Part shown: positions 33,653 through 41,592 of the stretch, in pieces
How positions within the stretch are numbered: position 1 is the stretch's first letter
Layout of the letters: the number at the start of each line of letters is the position of its first letter
Assembly (NCBI RefSeq): GCF_029603155.1
Contig: NZ_JAPMUA010000003.1
Span: 124,001-188,000 of the forward strand
Length of the DNA stretch: 64,000 nt
Direction of reading: 5' to 3'
From: Galbibacter pacificus
GTDB taxonomy: Bacteria > Bacteroidota > Bacteroidia > Flavobacteriales > Flavobacteriaceae
Position numbers and translations under genes: made by a program
The notes under the pieces: generated by a model
The model's database searches: none
The model's input: the letters and a program-made list of their open reading frames with translations, nothing else
Told to the model about the DNA's origin: nothing

Positions 33653-34840
33653 ACGCGAAGATGCAAAATGGACGGGACTTTTCCAATTATTTTGCGGTTG
33701 ACCCATCACCGAAGAAGTACTTCGATAGCCACCGGATTTTCAGTGAAGGAAATGTACTGGGATTCCAGAAAAAATGAAATCAAAAATAAGTATGAGGGGA
33801 CCGAGTCGGTAGGAAGGCTTAACAATCTTTTGCTGAAAGAGAAAGCAAAGGCCGCCGATATCATAAACAAGCTTCACGATAAAGGGATGCTGAACTATAT
33901 GTCCATCAATCAGGTGAAGTCCCGAATAACAAGAAGCGATGCGTACAGTTCCTTTTTTAAATTCGGGGAGGCCAAGGTCAGGGAACTTAATGAAATGCAG
34001 CGTTATGGTTCTGCCAAGGCATACGGTGTGCTGTTATCGGTGCTTAAGAATTTTACCAAGGGAAAGGATGTTAAGTTCCATGAGGTGAATTATGAATTTT
34101 TAATACAATTTGAAAAACACCACCTCTCCAAAGAGGGCAACTCGATCAACGGCGTTGCTTGCTATATGCGTACCTTAAGGGCCATCTATAACAAAGGGAT
34201 CAAAGAAGGACTTATCGAACGGGAGGCCTACCCTTTTTACCATTATAAAATCAGAATGCAGCCCACACAAAAACGGGCCTTGCCCCTGGAGAGCATCCGT
34301 AAGATTATGCAATTGAAGACCAGAAGGGGATCGGCTATCTTCCATTACCGGAATTTCTTTTTAATATCCTATATGCTGTACGGAATGTCCTTTGTGGACC
34401 TGGCTTTTTTAAAAAAGAAGAACATCGTAAACGGACGGGTTCAGTTTCGCAGAAAGAAGACCTCTAAAATCTATGACATCAAGATCTCGGGCCAGTTGCA
34501 TGAAATCCTTAAGTATTACCTCGAGGGCAAGAAGAAGGAAGATTTTATCTTTCATATTATAAAGCGGACGGATTTAAAAGCGCAATATAAGGATATCATG
34601 TGGGAGCGCCACCGTTATAATAAAGGGCTCAAGATCATAGCCGGGAAATGTAATATAGAACACAGGCTTACCTCTTATGTGGCCAGGCATAGCTTTGCCA
34701 CCCAGGCGATGCTCCAGAACATTCCTTTGGAGGCTATTTCGGCGATGATGGGGCACAGTAAGTTGAACACCACGCAGAGATACCTAAAATCACTGCCCAC
34801 GGATATTTTAGATCAGTATCATGAAAAGCTTGAAATATAA
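33623..34840 (+). CDS. IntDOT-like tyrosine recombinase (integrase)
   Basis: A 405-residue site-specific recombinase. An arm-binding N-terminus (MKTFLSLTLDTRRCKMDG), a SAM-like core-binding domain (about 100-200) and a catalytic domain are present. The catalytic segment YMLYGMSFVDLAFLKKKNI has Ser where most family members have the first catalytic Arg, as in IntDOT of conjugative transposons. The remaining motifs are VARHSFATQAML (His, Arg) and MMGHSKLNTTQRYL with the nucleophilic Tyr. I chose ATG 33623, not the upstream start at 33545, because codons 1-10 are shared with the truncated copy. It probably drove integration at the tRNA-Met site. Confidence 0.93.
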   Translation: MKTFLSLTLDTRRCKMDGTFPIILRLTHHRRSTSIATGFSVKEMYWDSRKNEIKNKYEGTESVGRLNNLLLKEKAKAADIINKLHDKGMLNYMSINQVKSRITRSDAYSSFFKFGEAKVRELNEMQRYGSAKAYGVLLSVLKNFTKGKDVKFHEVNYEFLIQFEKHHLSKEGNSINGVACYMRTLRAIYNKGIKEGLIEREAYPFYHYKIRMQPTQKRALPLESIRKIMQLKTRRGSAIFHYRNFFLISYMLYGMSFVDLAFLKKKNIVNGRVQFRRKKTSKIYDIKISGQLHEILKYYLEGKKKEDFIFHIIKRTDLKAQYKDIMWERHRYNKGLKIIAGKCNIEHRLTSYVARHSFATQAMLQNIPLEAISAMMGHSKLNTTQRYLKSLPTDILDQYHEKLEI

Positions 34841-34874
34841 GTTTTCAATATTTTAGTGAACAGCAACATCAATA

Positions 34875-35110
34875 ATGGGGACAGCCCTGTGCGGCCAGTG
34901 ACCTGGTACACTTTAGGCAACGTATTGGTGAGCCCGGGATAGCAAAAATCCTGAAGCATTTGATAGACAGGCGCGGTAAGGACAGGCCACCCGTGTGAGT
35001 GTAGATAGCACCGCTCAGGAAAAGAACATCACGTATCCTACCGATGCCAAGTTTTACAAAAAGATTATCGACCAATGTATGAAAAAGGCAAAAAAGGGAG
35101 GATTTGTTTT
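34875..35110 (+). pseudogene. IS5-type transposase remnant
   Basis: Fragments of a DDE transposase are legible in broken frames: HFRQRIGEPGIAKILKHL near 34909, then VDSTAQEKNITYPTDAKFYK near 35001 and KKIIDQCMKKAKK. The second segment is characteristic of IS5-type transposases. Stops and frameshifts prevent a continuous product. The following 290 bases up to 35398 show only scattered short frames and nothing I can name. Confidence 0.65.
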
Positions 35111-35398
35111 ACTCAGCAGCTTCAGCCGATTTTGGACTGATCACCTTGGTCCATAATGTACGTAGGCTGTCCAATAGTAAAATCGACTTACAGCAACTGA
35201 TCGTAGCACTGTTTTTAATCTCTAAGGAGCTTATAAAAGCCTCTATATGACTAGAATAAAGCTTTTACTGAATCGCAATTAAGCAAAACATCACACACAA
35301 AACGGCAGGAGGCTATATCACCAAATTTATAGAAGCAGGATTAATACATAGAGAAAACACAATAACTATCTTGTAGTTGAAACCAAATAAAAATTTAT

Positions 35399-35426
35399 TA
35401 AATTTGCATATCGCGAATCGCGAATC
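35399..35426 (+). promoter_or_regulatory. Promoter and direct-repeat operator of the HTH-nucleotidyltransferase pair
   Basis: TAAATTTG at 35399-35406 is an exact -7 element. It is followed by ATCGCGA repeated twice in tandem (35410-35423) plus ATC, 16 bases before the start codon at 35442. The repeats are probably the operator of the HTH protein. Confidence 0.6.
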
Positions 35427-35441
35427 ACAAATATATAGGTA

Positions 35442-35954
35442 ATGAAAAAACATAGTGGAATGCGACCTCATGACATAGTTATATTATTGAAAATTATAGC
35501 CAAAGGAAAGGAACAATGGTATATGAAAGATATAGCTAATGAACTTTATATAAGTCAAAGTGAAGTAAGCGAGTCCTTAAACAGAAGTATGATGGCAGGT
35601 TTAATCGCAAGTAATAAGAAAAGAGTACTAATGTCAGCAGTTCAAGAGTTTGTATTTTTTGGCCTCAAGTATGTGTATCCGCAAAAACCCGGAGCAATGG
35701 TAAGAGGTATAGTTACGGCTCATAGTGCGATGCCTTTGGTAAATAAGATTCAAAGTAACCAAAATTTTGTTTGGCCATATAGCGAAGGGAGTCAAAGAGG
35801 TTTTTCTGTTGAACCGTTACATCCAAATGTTCCAAAGGCTTGTTTAAAGGATGTAAAACTTTATGAATTATTATCTTTATTAGACGCTATACGTTTAGGT
35901 AGTGTAAGAGAACAGAAAATGGCTATGGATGAATTAAAAGAGAGACTTAATTAG
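35442..35954 (+). CDS. Winged-helix protein paired with a nucleotidyltransferase (antitoxin-like)
   Basis: A 170-residue protein. Residues about 8-62 form a MarR-like winged helix (HDIVILLKIIAKG, YMKDIANELYISQSEVSESLNRS). The remainder, with HSAMPLVNKI and SVEPLHPNVPKACLKDVKLYELLSLLDAIR, resembles the conserved C-terminus of small antitoxin-like regulators that precede nucleotidyltransferase genes. One base separates it from the downstream gene. It is intact, while its partner is shortened. Confidence 0.7.
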   Translation: MKKHSGMRPHDIVILLKIIAKGKEQWYMKDIANELYISQSEVSESLNRSMMAGLIASNKKRVLMSAVQEFVFFGLKYVYPQKPGAMVRGIVTAHSAMPLVNKIQSNQNFVWPYSEGSQRGFSVEPLHPNVPKACLKDVKLYELLSLLDAIRLGSVREQKMAMDELKERLN

Positions 35955-35955
35955 A

Positions 35956-36381
35956 ATGAAAAATACCATCATAAATAGAAAAGTTATCCAAAAGGTTGCT
36001 AAAGCTTTAGGAGACCTCAATAGTCAAGTAATTTATGTAGGAGGAGCAACAGTAAGCCTATACATTAATGACCCAGCAGCAGATGATGTACGTCCTACAA
36101 AGGATGTTGATATCAGTATAAAAGTAGCTTCCGTAGCTCATTTAGAAGAAATAGGGGAAGAACTATCTAAAAGAGGTTTTAAACAAACAGCCGATTTAGA
36201 TGTTATATGTCGTTTTAAATTTGATGATGTTTTGGTTGATGTTATGGCAACGAAACCTGTAGGTTGGGCACCAGCTAATCCTTGGTTTGAAGACGGCTTT
36301 GATAATCTACAACAAGTAGATATTGATGGTTTAACCATTCAAATAATGCCATTGAATAATTTAGACGAAGCAGTTTGTTGA
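35956..36381 (+). pseudogene. C-terminally truncated nucleotidyltransferase (toxin-like)
   Basis: A 141-residue frame with a clear nucleotidyltransferase site: VIYVGGATVSLYINDP, then RPTKDVDISIKV (the GG and the D-x-D acidic pair at about residues 27-58), and later FDDVLVDVMATKP with a third acidic residue. It stops right after IQIMPLNNLDEAVC, just where family members continue with the KxxAxxxR region. The frame thus lacks the last third, and the toxin may be inactive. The break point is followed by non-coding sequence. Confidence 0.65.
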
Positions 36382-36653
36382 GTTTCCATATCTTTTGATT
36401 TTAGTGAATCTTAAAGATATTCGATAGGCTCTTTTTCATAGATGCTAACCGTAATTACGGCGTACTGACTGTAAATGTCAGCACGCTCGGAAATAGACAA
36501 AAGTCGGTGATTTTAGTTATCTTAGTTTTTAACCAATCCGCAACTGATTGTTATAAGACAGTTGGGTGTAATTAAAGCGCACATCAAAAATCATTGACAA
36601 AACAAATTATACGGATTATTTTATTATATTTGTACGTATAAATTAATTTTGTT

Positions 36654-36902
36654 ATGGATACTAAATTAACACTAAAGCTTGATCAACATATTATTGAAAA
36701 AGCTAAAGCGTATGCTTCTAACAAAAAAATGAGTTTGTCTCGTATTGTAGAAGCCTATTTACAATCTTTGACTTCTGAAAATGACCCCGCTAAGTTCGAA
36801 ATTTCACCTTTCGTAAAAAGTATCACAACCGGAACTGAAATTCCAGTTGATTTGGACTATAAAAAAGAATATTCTGATTATTTATTTGAGAAATATAAAT
36901 GA
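36654..36902 (+). CDS. DUF6364-type antitoxin
   Basis: An 82-residue protein with a ribbon-helix-helix-like N-terminus (KLTLKLDQHIIEKAKAYASNKKMSLSRIVEAYL) and a flexible tail ending in KKEYSDYLFEKYK, as in DUF6364 antitoxins. A -7 element TATATTTG lies at 36625-36632. The stop overlaps the ATG of the PIN gene by 4 bases (ATGA). Confidence 0.88.
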   Translation: MDTKLTLKLDQHIIEKAKAYASNKKMSLSRIVEAYLQSLTSENDPAKFEISPFVKSITTGTEIPVDLDYKKEYSDYLFEKYK

Positions 36903-37321
36903 GCAAAAGGATTTTTATAGATACAAATGTGATGTTGGACTTTTTAGGGGAGCGCAAACCTTTTTACGAACCGATTGCAAAAATCGCAACCTTAGCTGAA
37001 AAAGAGAAACTAACAATGGTTGTTTCGCCTATTTCGTTTGCTACAGTTAACTATTTTCTAGCAAAATTTGAGAACGGAAAAATAGCGAGGGAAAAACTAA
37101 GAAAATTTAAGATAATCTGTGAAATATGCTGTCTCGATGAACAAACGATTGAAAAAGGACTCAATTCTTCGGTTAAGGATTTTGAAGATGCTTTACAATA
37201 TTTCAGTGCAACAGAATCAGAATGTGAAATAATAATAACAAGAAACGGAAAGGACTTTAAAAAATCATTATTACCTGTTATGACGGCAGATGAATTTTTA
37301 AAATTTTTGGATAAAAAATAA
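36899..37321 (+). CDS. PIN domain toxin (VapC-like)
   Basis: A 140-residue PIN-domain protein, the likely RNase toxin of the module. The acidic active-site residues are in FIDTNVMLDFL (residues 6-12), a central Glu in the segment around KEKLTMVVSPISFA, and the conserved FEDALQYFSATESECEIIITRN near residues 95-115. Translation is coupled to the antitoxin by a 4-base overlap. The gene looks intact. Confidence 0.9.
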   Translation: MSKRIFIDTNVMLDFLGERKPFYEPIAKIATLAEKEKLTMVVSPISFATVNYFLAKFENGKIAREKLRKFKIICEICCLDEQTIEKGLNSSVKDFEDALQYFSATESECEIIITRNGKDFKKSLLPVMTADEFLKFLDKK

Positions 37322-37609
37322 CTACACCCAATAACTAGAACACCGGCTATAGTTATCATTGCTTCTGACTTTCCTCTCGGAAAGTCCTCGCGGATTTTCC
37401 CTCAACGAGCCATACACGAGAAACATCGGCGGTAATTTGGCAAAACTTAAAAACCTAGAGCCTAAGAATTAATTTTTTACTATGAACTTTTTTAAAACAA
37501 TAGAAGTGAAATTATTGATTTTATTCATATCTGCACTTGATTCTATTAGTTTCGTGCCAAGAAAAAATCACAAAAATATTGATTGTCAAATAGAGAAAAT
37601 ACGAACAAT

Positions 37610-38014
37610 ATGAGTACAGTGGATAAAAATAAAGCTTCCGTTTTAAAATTCAATAAAGAATTTTTGGAACAAGGAAATTTTGAGGTTTTGGACGAAATTA
37701 TAGCAGATGATTTCATTAACAACACAGCGCCCAAAGGCGTTCCTAATAATATAGATGGACTGAAACAAGTTGCTTCAATGCTACATAAGGGGTTTTCGCA
37801 TTTTGACATTGAAATTCTCGAGCAAATTGGTGAAGATGATATTATTGCCACGCGAAAAATGATTCACGTAATTCACACAGGTGAAATTATGGGACATAAG
37901 CCCACAAATAAATCTGTGACTTTTAATGTGATGGATTTTGTAAGATTACGAGATGGAAAATATGTAGAGCATTGGGGACAAAATGATATTATGGAAATAA
38001 TAGAAAAACTATAA
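37610..38014 (+). CDS. SnoaL-like ester cyclase/NTF2 family protein
   Basis: A 134-residue protein of the SnoaL/polyketide-cyclase-like NTF2 family: NKEFLEQGNFEVLDEIIADDF at the N-terminus, the loop GLKQVASMLHKGFSHFDIEI, and the late VMDFVRLRDGKYVEHWGQ with the acid-base His/Asp region. I chose ATG 37610 over a TTG at 37583. Directly upstream, an out-of-frame stretch starting at 37482 reads like a signal peptide, suggesting a frameshift has separated the ancestral secretion signal. Confidence 0.8.
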   Translation: MSTVDKNKASVLKFNKEFLEQGNFEVLDEIIADDFINNTAPKGVPNNIDGLKQVASMLHKGFSHFDIEILEQIGEDDIIATRKMIHVIHTGEIMGHKPTNKSVTFNVMDFVRLRDGKYVEHWGQNDIMEIIEKL

Positions 38015-38029
38015 AAAACTACCGCCAAT

Positions 38030-38310
38030 AATGGCACCTATTTCTACAAAAGGCACCCTATTCAATTGAAACGTATCTTTATAAATGAACCGTTGCTTTT
38101 GGTCATTGTCCTTGGTGGAATCTTCAAACTTTAGGAGTTCCTGCCCAACACGTAACCATTGTTCCCAATCGGTCACTGTAATCGCAATATCAAGATCGTT
38201 AGTTAAGCGTCCGGACTGCGCATGGTGTAATTCCATAATGATATCCGTGCGGTGGCACCGATCACAAAAAAAAGAAATACCCGCTTTTTTGAAAAATATT
38301 CAACTCTATT
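38030..38310 (-). pseudogene. Decayed nucleotidyltransferase, copy 2
   Basis: A second relic of the AbiEii-like gene at 32201-32624, matching it closely over roughly 280 bases. Legible pieces are FFVIGATAR, ELHHAQSGRLTNDLDIAI and KQRFIYKDTFQLNRVPF. It carries its own deletion after GATAR and, like copy 1, loses similarity just after VPF, so both copies derive from an already truncated gene. Confidence 0.75.
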
Positions 38311-38398
38311 CGGTAGCCGGCCATACATACACGAGTTCCATCCCTAAAAGCAAGCTTTTAATACGCACTTGTTTAAGTACTTTTATCATCTTTGTATT

Positions 38399-38647
38399 AT
38401 GGAAACAGTAAATTATACGGACTTTCGTTCAAATCTGAAGCATTGGTTCGATAAGGTAATCAATGATGTTAGCAATGTCATTATCAAGCGCAAAGACGGT
38501 AAAGACCTTATTTTGGTATCATTGGATGAACATAATTCATTAAAGGAAACTACCTACCTGCTTACTGGAAAGAACAGGGATGTATTATTAAACGCTATCA
38601 AAGAACTGGAAGCAGGAAATGGGATGGAAAAAGGCTTGATGGAATAG
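38399..38647 (+). CDS. YefM/Phd family antitoxin
   Basis: An 82-residue antitoxin: METVNYTDFRSNLKHWFDKV, then VIIKRKDGKDLILVSLDEHNSL, the classic YefM fold, followed by the toxin-binding tail. I took ATG 38399 over an upstream start at 38369 because homologues begin with METVNY-like sequence. It directly precedes the decayed YoeB gene with no gap. Confidence 0.92.
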   Translation: METVNYTDFRSNLKHWFDKVINDVSNVIIKRKDGKDLILVSLDEHNSLKETTYLLTGKNRDVLLNAIKELEAGNGMEKGLME

Positions 38648-38908
38648 ATGCGATTAATTCGGTCTACTTCTTCTTGGGAAGATTATTTGTATTGGCAGAA
38701 AGTCGATAAGAAAATAGTAAAATGGATTAACGAACTGATTAAAAGCTGTATGCGGACACCTTTTGAGGGTATTGGAAAACCCGACGCTTTAAAGGGCGAT
38801 TTATAGGCTTATTGGTCAAGACGAATCACATCGGAACATTGATTGGACTACAAATATGTAAACGAGCAGTTATTGATTGCAGCGTGTCGTTACCATTACG
38901 GAAAATAA
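38648..38908 (+). pseudogene. YoeB toxin gene with two in-frame stops
   Basis: In one frame the sequence reads as a complete 86-codon YoeB: SSWEDYLYWQKVDKKIVKWI, then RTPFEGIGKPDALKGDL, a TAG, AYWSRRITSEH, a TGA, LDYKYVNEQLLIAACRYHYGK and TAA. YoeB's C-terminal catalytic Arg, His and Tyr (CRYHY) lie beyond the stops, so the toxin is inactive. The TGA replaces the Arg codon usual at EHRL, a likely C-to-T change. Confidence 0.88.
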
Positions 38909-39309
38909 TCTCCGGGATAGTAAAATCCAAACCGCTCATACTTCAAGGAGCGTTCTGTCTATTTTGTACTTCCCGAGCCACGCAGGAAAGGCACCGGCTT
39001 TTGTAAACAAAATCAAAAATATGGGAGTAAATACCATTGAACCGCGATGGGTGGGTCTTGTCAAAGACCTAATCAAGGGCAGGTTCCAGAACACAGAATT
39101 AAGAAAGCGGTCTGTTTTACCTCGTAATACCGTTTTGATATGGGAAGTTTAACAACAAAACTTACGGGACGCTCAATCGGCGCTTGCCTATCATTTTTAA
39201 AACGGATGATTTCCAATGTGCTGCCACCCCAAATCATCCGCTTTAAAAACGGCTTTATCGGTCTTTGATTATGCCGTGTTATACTAAATGTTTAGCGAAC
39301 ATTTAACCA
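38909..39309. other. Intergenic stretch with a long inverted repeat
   Basis: No supported gene. A frame at 38877-39152 runs through it but resembles nothing I recognise. The one clear feature is an inverted repeat: 39194-39212 and 39231-39249 are complementary at 18 of 19 positions around an 18-base spacer. Confidence 0.5.
39194..39249. repeat. Long inverted repeat (19-bp arms)
   Basis: Left arm TTTTTAAAACGGATGATTT, right arm AAATCATCCGCTTTAAAAA, one mismatch. Its A- and T-runs at both ends would let it act as a bidirectional terminator between the toxin-antitoxin genes and the efflux operon. Confidence 0.65.
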
Positions 39310-40728
39310 TCATACGCCTCTGTAATATTCCAATACCCGAACCCTTAATAAATATTCATATTTGGCATTGGATAAATTGATCATGGCATTATCCATATTG
39401 TTTTTACTGGTGAGGTAGGCTACGATATTGGAAACTCCATTATTGAATCGGATTTCATTAATTCGAAACGATTCATCAAAGGCCTCTGATTGTTTTTTAT
39501 AGATGTGGTACCGTTCGAGCGCCGATTCCATTTTTATATACGCCTGCTCAATAGCATTTTTAAATTGAAGTGTGGTGCTTTGCAGGTCTATTTTAGCCGC
39601 TTCAAGCTTTATCTTTTCCAGGGCCACGTTATTTTTTGATTGAAATCCGTTTAATAGCGGAATCGTAACGGCAACCCCAAAAGAGGTATAGACATTATTT
39701 TTAATTTGATCCATATAACGGATGTCCTCTCCAAAAAAAATTGTTTCATTCGTCAGTACCGGATAGTCGGTACCATTCACGGTAACGAACCCGCCGGTTT
39801 CTGCTATTGAAGTACCTGTTTCCGTAAAGAACTGGGCAGCGCTTGAATAATTAGTGTTTAACTGACCGAATAGGGAGATTTTGGGAATGTAGCCGGATCT
39901 TGCTGCTTTTATACCACTTTCGGCGGCATCTAACCGAAATTGTTTTGCTTTAAAGGTCGCCATGTTTGCCAAAGCATCGGAGAATACTTCATCGGCGGTA
40001 TACGGATATTCCTTAATGATGTCGGTAACGGGTATCGAAACAAAATCAACATCGGTGTCCATAGCGGTATTTAATAACTGAAATAGGTTTAGTTTGGCTT
40101 CTTTTAAGCTGTTTCGGGCATTTATCACACTGGTCATATCCAAAGCAAGTTGCCCCTGCATATCGGTATAATCGGCGGGGTTGCCGAATTCTTCTTCGTA
40201 CAGGGACTCCAATCGCTTTAATTGATTTCTGGTAGTTTCCAGTCGGGATTTCGCCAACGTTAACAAATCCCGGTTGTTTAAGATCTGAAGATAGGTCAGG
40301 GTTACCTCCAAAATTAAATTTTGCCTTTGTTCTGCTACCTCCATTGCTGCGGCATTTAAACTATATCTTCTTTGCCGGATGCTGTTTAAAAGCCTAAACC
40401 CGTTAAAAACGGTAAAGTTAAGGTTCAGTCCGGCATTGGAAAAGGTTAACTTTTGATCCACATAATCATTGGTATAGGGGTCAATACTGCGCCCGTTACT
40501 AACCCCTAGATTGTAATTGGCATTCAAGGTAGGCAACAGGGCCGCTTTTGATTGGTTGAAATTAACCTGTGAGGCATCTTTTGATAACGTTGATTTTTTT
40601 AAGTCCAGGTTATTATCCAAGGCCATTTCAATACAATATTCCAAGGTCAAGGGCGCTTGCACCTTCTCTTGCGCATACAGTTGAATGCCCATGAGGATGC
40701 CTATATAAATAATATGCTTGTTTATCAT
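39310..40728 (-). CDS. TolC-family outer-membrane efflux protein
   Basis: A 472-residue outer-membrane factor. ATG 40728 gives a signal peptide (HIIYIGILMGIQLYAQ); an upstream start at 40812 would add 28 polar residues and is less likely. Two long alpha-helical halves with coiled-coil character follow, each beginning with an OEP motif (LEYCIEMALDNNLDLKKS; ALANMATFKAKQFRLDAAESG). It would form the exit duct of the efflux system. It is the last gene of the ten-gene minus-strand efflux locus. Confidence 0.92.
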   Translation of the reverse strand: MINKHIIYIGILMGIQLYAQEKVQAPLTLEYCIEMALDNNLDLKKSTLSKDASQVNFNQSKAALLPTLNANYNLGVSNGRSIDPYTNDYVDQKLTFSNAGLNLNFTVFNGFRLLNSIRQRRYSLNAAAMEVAEQRQNLILEVTLTYLQILNNRDLLTLAKSRLETTRNQLKRLESLYEEEFGNPADYTDMQGQLALDMTSVINARNSLKEAKLNLFQLLNTAMDTDVDFVSIPVTDIIKEYPYTADEVFSDALANMATFKAKQFRLDAAESGIKAARSGYIPKISLFGQLNTNYSSAAQFFTETGTSIAETGGFVTVNGTDYPVLTNETIFFGEDIRYMDQIKNNVYTSFGVAVTIPLLNGFQSKNNVALEKIKLEAAKIDLQSTTLQFKNAIEQAYIKMESALERYHIYKKQSEAFDESFRINEIRFNNGVSNIVAYLTSKNNMDNAMINLSNAKYEYLLRVRVLEYYRGV

Positions 40729-40845
40729 GATTTTTATTATTTTGTTTAAATAAATGCATGAAAAATGCTTCTTCCGTTGGGTTTCAACAGAAGTACGATG
40801 AGATGAGCGCATACAACGAATGAAAAATGTATGTTCCCAAATTGG

Positions 40846-41517
40846 TTATTTGCTTATGATTCTTCCATCTAATAATTCAAGGATTTGCGAGCCGTAAGCA
40901 GCATTTTTTTCGGAATGTGTTACTTGTACGACCGTAACACCGTCTTCTTGGTTTAACCGTTTAAAAAGTTCCATGATTTCCGCTCCTTGTTTTGAATTAA
41001 GGTTTCCGGTGGGCTCGTCGGCCAGTAAAAGTTTTGGTTTGCTTATCAATGCCCGGGCAACACCTACCAATTGCTGTTGGCCGCCACTTAATTGAGCAGG
41101 AAATAAATCTTTCTTTCCGACGATATTAAAGCGGTCCAACATATCGGATACCAGTGCTTTCCTTTCAGGGGAACTCACTTTTTTATAAAGTAACGGGGTT
41201 TCTATATTTTCATAAACGGTGAGTTCGTCGATTAAATGATAGGCCTGAAAAACAAAACCGATATGCTCCTTGTATAACCGCGACCTGTATTTTTCTTTTA
41301 ATTGATGCACGGGCTGCCCGTTGAAATAATAATCCCCTTCATCGAAAGTATCGAGCATTCCCAAGATATTAAGCAAGGTGGATTTTCCTGATCCGGAAGG
41401 TCCCATGACCGAAATAAAAGCGCCTTGCTCGATTTTGAGGTTGATGTCTTTCAAGAGAAAGAAACGGTTCCCCCCGGAGTTTACCCATTTAAAAATATTT
41501 TTAAGTTCTATTAGCAT
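40846..41517 (-). CDS. ABC transporter ATP-binding protein (MacB/LolD type), second copy
   Basis: A 223-residue ATPase: Walker A GPSGSGKSTLLN, Q-loop near HIGFVFQAY, signature LSGGQQQLVGVARAL, Walker B LLLADEPTGNL and the H-loop QVTHSE. The signature has Leu where Arg is usual (LSGGQQQR), which sets it apart from the other copy at 56120. It lies 75 bases after the sixth permease gene and may energise a subset of the permeases. Confidence 0.92.
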   Translation of the reverse strand: MLIELKNIFKWVNSGGNRFFLLKDINLKIEQGAFISVMGPSGSGKSTLLNILGMLDTFDEGDYYFNGQPVHQLKEKYRSRLYKEHIGFVFQAYHLIDELTVYENIETPLLYKKVSSPERKALVSDMLDRFNIVGKKDLFPAQLSGGQQQLVGVARALISKPKLLLADEPTGNLNSKQGAEIMELFKRLNQEDGVTVVQVTHSEKNAAYGSQILELLDGRIISK

Positions 41518-41592
41518 GTTTTATTTGATTTTAATGTTGTTATTGGTGTTTTGACTTTCGGCTATCGGTATCCGGGGCTTTTGCCACGCCCC

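Noticed and set aside
38877..39152. 91-codon plus-strand ORF after the YoeB relic
   Set aside because: It begins inside the YoeB pseudogene in another frame, has no recognisable motif and no start signal; kept only as a note in the intergenic entry.
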